Origin: an uncultured Acidimicrobiales bacterium
GTDB taxonomy: Bacteria > Actinomycetota > Acidimicrobiia > Acidimicrobiales > SHLQ01
Assembly (NCBI GenBank): GCA_938041035.1
Contig: CALHYX010000036.1
Location: forward strand, 1-45,437
Direction of reading: 5' to 3'
DNA length: 45,437 nt
Position 1 is the first letter of the stretch. Each line of letters starts with the position of its first letter. Below, one piece after another: positions 10,461 through 16,035 of this stretch. The position numbers and the translations under genes are program-made. A model generated the notes under the pieces. That model was not told the DNA's origin and made no database searches. It saw only the letters and a program-made list of their open reading frames with translations.

Positions 10461-11798
10461 ATGACCGCACCGTTGCGTGGGTCCCCGAAGGCGGCGAAAC
10501 GCACCGAGTATCGCAACTGGGCCCGCAATCAGCTGTGCCTGCCCGCCGAGCGGGGGGCGCCGACGTCGACCGCGGAGGTGGCCGACATCGTGCGGAGGGC
10601 CCATCGCGAAGGCCTGCGCGTCAAGGTCGTGGGTGCCGGGCACTCGTTCACCGCGGCGGCGATGACCGACGGGATCTTGTTGAGCCTCGATGCCATGGAC
10701 GCCATCGAGGCCGTCGATCGCGAAACCAACCGGGTCACCGTCCAGGCGGGTATTCGGTTGCACGCGTTGAACGAGCGGTTGGCCGAGCTCGACATGGCGA
10801 TGCCCAACCTGGGCGACATCGCCTACCAGTCGGTCGCCGGGGCCATCGCGACCGCAACCCACGGCACCGGACTGCTGCTCGGCAACCTGGCGACCACCGT
10901 CGTGGGTATGGAGCTGGTCACCGGTTCCGGCGAGGTCATCTGGTGCGATGAGGACGAAAACCCCGACCTGCTGCGGGTGGCTCGGGTGGGTATCGGCGCG
11001 CTCGGCATCGTGACCAGGGTGACCCTGCAGTTGGTGCCCGCCTTCAACCTGCATGTAACGGAGACGAAGGAGAAGCTCGACGACGTACTCGACGGGTTCT
11101 TTGACTCGGCCCGCGACAACGATCACTTCGAGTTTTTCTGGATGCCGGGCGCCCGCAGCTGTCAGGTGAAGCGCAACAATCGCACCGAACTGCCGGCCGC
11201 ACCGCAGGGAAAGCTGGCGTACTTCCGAGACAAGATCGTGGCCGAGAATCTCGCGTTCGGCACCGTGTGTCGGGTCGGCCGGCGCTTCCCGACCGCGGTT
11301 CCGACCGTGGCCCGACTCGTGAGCTCCGGGGTGGCCGAGCGCGAACTGGTCGATCGGTCCGATCGGGTGTTCGCCAGCCCGCGCCACGTGCGCTTTTACG
11401 AGATGGAGTACGGCATTCCCATCGAGACGCTGCCCGAGGCCCTGGGTCGGGTGCGCTCGTTCATCACGAATCTCGGTCGGCCGATCCTGTTTCCGATCGA
11501 GGTGCGGGTGTCGGCGGCCGACGACATCGCTCTGTCGACCGCCCAGGGGCGTACGTCGGCGTGGATCGCGGTGCACGTGTATCAGGGCACCTCGTACGAC
11601 TCGTACTTTCAGGGCGTCGAACGCATCCTCGATGACTACGACGGTCGCCCCCACTGGGGCAAGCTGCATTTCCAGAACCACCGCACCCTGGCGCCGCGCT
11701 ATCCGTTGTGGGATGACTTTGCCGAGGCGCGAGCCAAGCTCGACCCGACCGGCACGTTCACGAACGCCTACCTGGAGCGGGTGCTCGGACCGGCGTAG
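10461..11798 (+). CDS. FAD-dependent sugar-1,4-lactone oxidase (D-arabinono/L-gulono-lactone oxidase family)
   Basis: A 445-residue flavoprotein of the vanillyl-alcohol oxidase superfamily. The N-terminal FAD domain shows GAGHSFTAAAMTDG, GAIATATHGTG and GIGALGIVTRVTLQL; the C-terminal ALO domain ends with HWGKLHFQNH and AKLDPTGTFTNAYLERVLG. Related actinobacterial proteins oxidise L-gulono- or D-arabinono-lactone. The ATG at 10461 has a clear GGGAGG ribosome-binding site at 10448–10453, unlike most neighbours, suggesting a leadered or internal cistron. It converges on the NYN gene with only 18 bp between stops. Confidence 0.88.
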   Translation: MTAPLRGSPKAAKRTEYRNWARNQLCLPAERGAPTSTAEVADIVRRAHREGLRVKVVGAGHSFTAAAMTDGILLSLDAMDAIEAVDRETNRVTVQAGIRLHALNERLAELDMAMPNLGDIAYQSVAGAIATATHGTGLLLGNLATTVVGMELVTGSGEVIWCDEDENPDLLRVARVGIGALGIVTRVTLQLVPAFNLHVTETKEKLDDVLDGFFDSARDNDHFEFFWMPGARSCQVKRNNRTELPAAPQGKLAYFRDKIVAENLAFGTVCRVGRRFPTAVPTVARLVSSGVAERELVDRSDRVFASPRHVRFYEMEYGIPIETLPEALGRVRSFITNLGRPILFPIEVRVSAADDIALSTAQGRTSAWIAVHVYQGTSYDSYFQGVERILDDYDGRPHWGKLHFQNHRTLAPRYPLWDDFAEARAKLDPTGTFTNAYLERVLGPA

Positions 11799-11816
11799 CC
11801 GCCGCGGTGCTGTGCG

Positions 11817-12320
11817 CTAGGCGACTTCGGTGTCGGTGACCACCGGATCGAGGTGGCGCACCTCGTAGGCGGCGGCGGCAAGATCGGCGGCGATGCGCAG
11901 GGATCGGCCGACGACCGTGACCCGCACGCCGTCCCGGGTCAGTTCGGCGGCCAGCTCGGCGAAGATGTGATCGCCCGAGCCGATCGACACGAGGTGAAAG
12001 CGGCCGGCGATGAACTCGGCGTGCGCGGTGCGCAACAGGGCCAGGTCGGCGCCGTCCTCCCCGCGCCCGGTGACGATGCGTCCCCGGTGCCCGAGGATGT
12101 CCTGGGCCACGAAGACGAGGCCGGGGTGGCACCCGATGATCACGGGGTCGTCGGGCCGCATGCCGGCGATGTCGGCGTACTGGGCGAGGGCGTGTTCGAA
12201 CGCATAGCGGTTGCCGATGGCGTGGTCATCGCCGACCAGGTTCTCGATGTCGATGATGTGCAGGGTGCGCTTCCGTCGTTCCCAACGGTCGTGCAGTTCC
12301 GCATCCTCGGTTCCGCTCAC
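11817..12320 (-). CDS. NYN/PIN-like domain protein, putative ribonuclease
   Basis: A 167-residue protein with HIIDIENLVGD (Asp24, Glu26, Asn27), GADLALL and SGDHIFAELAAEL, which fit the acidic core of NYN domains, a PIN-like nuclease fold. The C-terminus VRVTVVGR…AYEVRHLD matches the last strand/helix of such domains. The GTG start at 12320 is preceded by GGAGG close by (spacing about 4). The frame stays open far upstream on this strand, but that stretch is the antisense of the sulfatase and has no family resemblance. Nuclease activity is inferred, not shown. Confidence 0.75.
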   Translation of the reverse strand: MSGTEDAELHDRWERRKRTLHIIDIENLVGDDHAIGNRYAFEHALAQYADIAGMRPDDPVIIGCHPGLVFVAQDILGHRGRIVTGRGEDGADLALLRTAHAEFIAGRFHLVSIGSGDHIFAELAAELTRDGVRVTVVGRSLRIAADLAAAAYEVRHLDPVVTDTEVA

Positions 12321-12443
12321 GTGTCCTCCCGTCCCTGCTGTAGGCGCACCGGGTGGGCGTTGCCGGTACCTGTTTGCTGTATCGACGCCTCCGGGCGGCG
12401 TCTGTAACGAATCGGGTCGTTCGCCCCATCCCCAGGGTTTTGG

Positions 12444-12449
12444 AAGACT
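12444..12449 (+). promoter_or_regulatory. Possible leaderless −10 (AAGACT) of the sulfatase
   Basis: AAGACT ends 6 bases before ATG 12456. It keeps the −11 A and −7 T but not the −12 T. Confidence 0.3.
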
Positions 12450-12455
12450 GCGGCG

Positions 12456-14699
12456 ATGACGAGCTCGTTCCCGACCCCGGCCGGTGCCACCCGCAGCGAG
12501 GTCGAACCCCGGTGGCCCGCCGCGCCGTCCGCGCCGCCCGGCACACCGAACGTGCTGGTGGTGTTGCTCGACGACGTGGGGTTCGCCGATTTCGGGTGCT
12601 ACGGGTCGGCCATTTCCACGCCGGCGATCGATGGGCTGGCGGCGAACGGTCTCGCCTACACCGGGTTTCACACGACGGCGATGTGTTCGACGACCCGGGC
12701 GGCGCTGCTGACCGGCCGCAACCACCACTCGGTGGGCATGGGTTGCCTGGCCAACTTCGACAGCGGTTACCCCGGGTACCGGGGCAAGATCGCCCCCGAG
12801 GCGGGAACGCTCGCCGAAATGCTCGCGCCGCACGGAATCCGGTCGTACATGGTGGGCAAGTGGCACGCGACCAGGACCACCGAGATCGGTCCGACGGGGC
12901 CCTTCGACGGGTGGCCCCTCGGCCGGGGCTTCGACCGGTTTTACGGCTTCATGGACGCCGAGACCGACCAGTACGCGCCCGAGTTGGTGCGCGACAACAC
13001 CCACATCACGCCGCCCGGCACCTACGAGACCGGGTATCACCTCACCGAGGATCTGGCCGATCAGGCGATCTCGTTTCTGGCCGACCACCGGGCGGCGTTG
13101 CCCGATGAACCCTGGTTGTTGTGGTTCGCGCCCGGGGCCTGCCACGCGCCGCACCAGGTCGGGCAGGAGTTCATCGACCGCTACGACGATGCGCTGGCCC
13201 ACGGCTGGGACGTGGAGCGCGAGCAGCGCCTCGCCCGCCAGATCGCCCTGGGGATCGTGCCCGAGGGGACCGGGTTGCCGCCCCGCAATCCGAGCGTGGA
13301 GGCCTGGGCCGACCACAGCGAAGCCGAGCAACGGGTGTTCCGTCGGTTGGCGGCCGCGTACGCCGGGATGCTCGACCACACCGACCGCCAGATCGCCCGC
13401 GTGATCCGGCACCTGGAACGCACGGGACAGCTGGACGACACGCTCGTGCTGGTGATGAGCGACAACGGCGCGTCCCAGGAGGGCGGGCCGCTGGGGTTCG
13501 TAAATGCGATGGGTCCGTTCAACCTGATGCACGAGTCGATGGACGACAAGATCGCCCGCATCGACGACATCGGCGGGCCGGGCACGCACACGAACTTTCC
13601 GTGGGGGTGGGCCATGGCCTCGAACACGCCGCTGCGGCGCTACAAGCAGAACACCCATGGGGGAGGGGTGCGAGATCCGTTGGTCATCTCCTGGCCGGCC
13701 GGCATCGCGGCGCGGGGCGAGCTCCGGCACCAGTTCTGCCACGCGTCCGACGTCGTCCCGACGGTGTTGGAGGCGCTCGGTATCGAGGTCGGCGGCGAAG
13801 CGGGGACCGGGGGCGCCGCGGGTGCGGCCATGCCGATCGAAGGCGTCAGTTTCGCCGCGACCTTCGCCGATGCCGATGCGACGACGGCGAAGGAGGCGCA
13901 GTACTTCGAGATGTTTGGCCATCGCGGGATCTGGGTCGATGGCTGGAAGGCGGTTACTTATCACCGGCCGGGTACGCCGTTTGCCGATGACGTCTGGGAG
14001 CTGTTCGATCTGTCCACCGATTTCAACGAGATCGACGACCGGGCCGAGCACGAACCCGACCGGCTGCGGTCGATGGTCGAGCGTTGGTGGCGCGAGGCCG
14101 AAGCCAACCAGGTGTTGCCCCTCGACGATCGGTTCGCGGAGCGCTTTGCCGAGAACGCGCAGCGCTTTCACGGCGATCGAACCCGCTATGAGTTCTGGAG
14201 CGGCATGGGGCACGTGCCGAGCGATGTCGCGCCGGACGTGCGCAGCCGCAGCTATTCGATCACCGCCGAGGTGACGTCGGTGGCCGACGGGGTGCTGATC
14301 GCCCACGGGGATGCGACCTGCGGGTACAGCCTGTACGTGCAGGACGGTCATCTCGTGCACGACCTCAACGTCGGTGGCACCCATCAGCTGCTGCGGTCGC
14401 CGGAGCCGATCGATCCGGCCGCGCAGCGGTTGCGCTTCGCGATGGACCGGCGGGAGGGCCACGGCGCGGCGTCGTTGTCGATCGACGGGGTGGAGGTCGC
14501 CCGCATGGAGACCGATGCGATCTTCTGGCTACTGATCTCGTGGTCCGGCCTCGACCTGGGACTCGATCGCGGCTCGCCGGTCTCGGACTATGTGGCCCCG
14601 TTCGCCTATGGCGGTGACCTGACCCGCGTCGTGATCGAGATGGGTCCCCAGAACCTCGACCACGAGGCTGCCGGCACCACCGAACTCGCCCGCGAGTAG
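12456..14699 (+). CDS. Sulfatase (arylsulfatase family) with atypical active-site motif
   Basis: A 747-residue sulfatase. NVLVVLLDDVGFADFGCYGS supplies the N-terminal metal-binding aspartates, GKWHATR the conserved Lys/His, and VMSDNGASQEGG the second metal-binding Asp/Asn. The residue converted to formylglycine in sulfatases would be Cys77 in MCSTTRAALLTGRNHH. The usual signature is C-x-P/A-x-R; here the third position is Thr (C77-S-T-T-R81). The C-terminal 200 residues form a beta-rich extension as in large AtsA-like arylsulfatases. No signal peptide is evident, so it may be cytoplasmic. It is divergent from the NYN gene (135 bp between starts) and ends 38 bp before a strong palindrome. Confidence 0.9.
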   Translation: MTSSFPTPAGATRSEVEPRWPAAPSAPPGTPNVLVVLLDDVGFADFGCYGSAISTPAIDGLAANGLAYTGFHTTAMCSTTRAALLTGRNHHSVGMGCLANFDSGYPGYRGKIAPEAGTLAEMLAPHGIRSYMVGKWHATRTTEIGPTGPFDGWPLGRGFDRFYGFMDAETDQYAPELVRDNTHITPPGTYETGYHLTEDLADQAISFLADHRAALPDEPWLLWFAPGACHAPHQVGQEFIDRYDDALAHGWDVEREQRLARQIALGIVPEGTGLPPRNPSVEAWADHSEAEQRVFRRLAAAYAGMLDHTDRQIARVIRHLERTGQLDDTLVLVMSDNGASQEGGPLGFVNAMGPFNLMHESMDDKIARIDDIGGPGTHTNFPWGWAMASNTPLRRYKQNTHGGGVRDPLVISWPAGIAARGELRHQFCHASDVVPTVLEALGIEVGGEAGTGGAAGAAMPIEGVSFAATFADADATTAKEAQYFEMFGHRGIWVDGWKAVTYHRPGTPFADDVWELFDLSTDFNEIDDRAEHEPDRLRSMVERWWREAEANQVLPLDDRFAERFAENAQRFHGDRTRYEFWSGMGHVPSDVAPDVRSRSYSITAEVTSVADGVLIAHGDATCGYSLYVQDGHLVHDLNVGGTHQLLRSPEPIDPAAQRLRFAMDRREGHGAASLSIDGVEVARMETDAIFWLLISWSGLDLGLDRGSPVSDYVAPFAYGGDLTRVVIEMGPQNLDHEAAGTTELARE

Positions 14700-14710
14700 C
14701 CGAACCACGC

Positions 14711-14738
14711 CGCCGCCCTCACACCGCCGCCCTCACAC
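14711..14738. repeat. 14-bp tandem duplication before the first palindrome
   Basis: CGCCGCCCTCACAC occurs twice in a row (14711–14724 and 14725–14738), directly abutting the 39-bp palindrome. Confidence 0.8.
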
Positions 14739-14776
14739 CGCGAACCATCTGGTGCCAGGCACCAGATGGTTCGCGG
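14738..14776. repeat. 39-bp perfect palindrome, left copy (possible terminator or REP-like element)
   Basis: Left arm CCGCGAACCATCTGGTGCC (14738–14756), a single A at 14757, and the exact reverse complement at 14758–14776. It lies 38 bp after the sulfatase stop. As RNA it would be a 19-bp hairpin without a following U tract. A second, smaller hairpin (GGCGGT/ACCGCC, 14777–14796) follows at once and abuts the −10 of the next gene. Confidence 0.95.
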
Positions 14777-14796
14777 GGCGGTGGTTTGGGACCGCC

Positions 14797-14802
14797 TAGG
14801 GT
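14797..14802 (+). promoter_or_regulatory. Leaderless −10 (TAGGGT) of the SRPBCC gene
   Basis: TAGGGT ends 7 bases before ATG 14810. The upstream −35 region is occupied by the end of the palindrome and the small hairpin. Confidence 0.5.
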
Positions 14803-14809
14803 GTCGACC

Positions 14810-15271
14810 ATGACTCCCGACCTTGAAGTTTCCCGCGACATCGCCGCTTCCCCGGCGGTGGTCTTCGCCGCCCTCACCGACGTGACCCGGATGGGTGAAT
14901 GGTCACCGGAGACCCATGCCGCCGAATGGGCCGAAGGGTCGACGGGTGCCGAGGTGGGCGCCGTGTTCACCGGTCACAACCGCAACGGCGACAACGAATG
15001 GACCACGGAGGCCGTCGTCGTCGAATGCGTCGAGAACGAGCGCTTCGTGTTCGACTGCCGGGTGGGCGACTTCGTGTTCGCGTCGTGGGGCTACGGCATC
15101 GAGGCCACCGACCAGGGCTGCCGGGTGACCGAGTACTGGCAGGATCACCGGCCCGACTCGGTCAAGGCGATGAGCGTGGAAATCTCCGGCGTCGAGGATC
15201 GGGTGGCCCACAACGAGGCCGGCATGGCCGAAACCCTTGCCCGTCTCGCCACCGCCGTAGAACAGTCCTAA
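14810..15271 (+). CDS. SRPBCC (START/Bet v1-like) family protein
   Basis: A 153-residue protein with the polyketide cyclase/dehydrase-like SRPBCC pattern: LEVSRDIAASPAVVFAALTDVTRMGEWSPE at the N-terminus, then GAVFTGHN and a C-terminal helix. These helix-grip proteins bind hydrophobic ligands or act as small enzymes; no substrate can be named. I use ATG 14810 because a TAGGGT −10 sits at leaderless distance. The gene alone lies between two inverted copies of a 39-bp palindrome, 33 bp before the start and 7 bp after the stop. Confidence 0.8.
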   Translation: MTPDLEVSRDIAASPAVVFAALTDVTRMGEWSPETHAAEWAEGSTGAEVGAVFTGHNRNGDNEWTTEAVVVECVENERFVFDCRVGDFVFASWGYGIEATDQGCRVTEYWQDHRPDSVKAMSVEISGVEDRVAHNEAGMAETLARLATAVEQS

Positions 15272-15278
15272 CGCGGCG

Positions 15279-15317
15279 CCGCGAACCATCTGGTGCCTGG
15301 CACCAGATGGTTCGCGG
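15279..15317. repeat. 39-bp perfect palindrome, right copy (inverted relative to the left copy)
   Basis: Identical 19-base arms to the palindrome at 14738–14776 (15279–15297 and 15299–15317); the centre base is T instead of A, so the two copies are exact reverse complements. It starts 7 bp after the SRPBCC stop and could act as its terminator. No T-run follows. Confidence 0.95.
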
Positions 15318-15395
15318 GCGGCGTAACTCGGTGAGTGCCGAGGCCGCCAGGGCGAGGAACGGCGGTCGGCCAGGCCGTGGAACGGCGCCGGCTGG

Positions 15396-15423
15396 TTGTT
15401 CGTACCGGCGGCGCTGGTAGCCT
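15396..15423 (+). promoter_or_regulatory. Probable promoter of rpsO
   Basis: TTGTTC (15396–15401), 16-base spacer, TAGCCT (15418–15423). This predicts a start near 15430 and a leader of about 100 bases, in contrast to the leaderless genes around it. Confidence 0.45.
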
Positions 15424-15431
15424 TACCCGGT

Positions 15432-15513
15432 CCGTTCAAGCTGAACGGTGCACCGCTTCTGGTGACGACGATCGCGCTGCGATCGACGCGCCGAGAGGCA
15501 GGGTCCGATACCC
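15432..15513 (+). promoter_or_regulatory. rpsO 5' leader with three hairpins
   Basis: Stem 1: CCGTTCA/TGAACGG around AGC (15432–15448). Stem 2: GATCGC/GCGATC around GCT (15470–15484). Stem 3: GGGT/ACCC (15501–15513), ending 15 bases before the start codon. S15 commonly represses its own mRNA by binding leader structures, so this is a candidate autoregulatory leader. The family of the structure cannot be assigned by eye. Confidence 0.5.
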
Positions 15514-15528
15514 GATACGAAAGACATC

Positions 15529-15819
15529 ATGGGAAGCAATCCAACCAACCTGGCCCCCAAGGCCGAAACCATCGCCGATATGGCGAAGGCGTTCGATCTG
15601 GCCGAGAACGACACTGGCTCTCCGGAGATTCAGATCGCTCTGCTCACCGAACGAATCAATCACCTCACCGAACACTCGAAGGTCCACAAGAAGGATCATC
15701 ACAGTCGGCGAGGGCTCCTCATGCTGGTCGGTCGTCGTCGGCGTTTGCTCGACTACATCGCAGACAACGATGTTGAGCGCTATCGAGCCGTCATCGCCCA
15801 TCTGGGCCTTCGACGGTAA
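15529..15819 (+). CDS. rpsO: 30S ribosomal protein S15
   Basis: S15 binds the central domain of 16S rRNA and contacts the 50S subunit. The 96-residue protein has the typical [43 protein letters not shown] and the ending [12 protein letters not shown]. It is slightly longer than the usual 89 residues because of a 7-residue N-terminal extension (MGSNPTN). It lies directly upstream of pnp, as in most bacteria, with hairpins between the two. Confidence 0.97.
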   Translation: MGSNPTNLAPKAETIADMAKAFDLAENDTGSPEIQIALLTERINHLTEHSKVHKKDHHSRRGLLMLVGRRRRLLDYIADNDVERYRAVIAHLGLRR

Positions 15820-15832
15820 TCACCCACCTATC

Positions 15833-15856
15833 TCGAGCGGCCCCCGGGCCGCTCGA
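15833..15856 (+). terminator. Hairpin after rpsO (10-bp stem, CCCG loop)
   Basis: TCGAGCGGCC (15833–15842), a 4-base loop and GGCCGCTCGA (15847–15856), starting 14 bases after the rpsO stop. No T-run, so it may be an attenuator or a processing site rather than a full terminator. Confidence 0.55.
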
Positions 15857-15864
15857 ACCGCGTC

Positions 15865-15881
15865 GGGGCGACCATCGCCCC
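15865..15881 (+). terminator. Second hairpin between rpsO and pnp (7-bp stem)
   Basis: GGGGCGA (15865–15871), loop CCA, TCGCCCC (15875–15881). It follows the first hairpin by 8 bases. Function as for the first is uncertain. Confidence 0.45.
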
Positions 15882-15993
15882 AACCCGGCAAATCAGCGCA
15901 ACCGCGTCGGTCGGTTGTCAGTTGCATGCAGCTCGCCGCCACGGGGCGGTGGGAGACATCCAACTGGGAACTGCCGCCGGTTGCGCCTCACCC

Positions 15994-16016
15994 GAGCGAT
16001 CGAAGGTCGATCGCTC
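15994..16016 (+). promoter_or_regulatory. pnp leader hairpin next to the ribosome-binding site
   Basis: GAGCGATCG (15994–16002), loop AAGGT, CGATCGCTC (16008–16016); 9 perfect pairs, ending 4 bases before the GAGAGGAAAG ribosome-binding site at 16021. In Escherichia coli, PNPase controls its own mRNA through a leader stem; this is a plausible analogue. Confidence 0.5.
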
Positions 16017-16035
16017 CCACGAGAGGAAAGCAACT

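Noticed and set aside
11817..14462. Very long open frame on the minus strand through the sulfatase
   Set aside because: Only its last 167 codons (NYN domain) have family features and a ribosome-binding site; the rest mirrors the sulfatase codons in GC-rich DNA.
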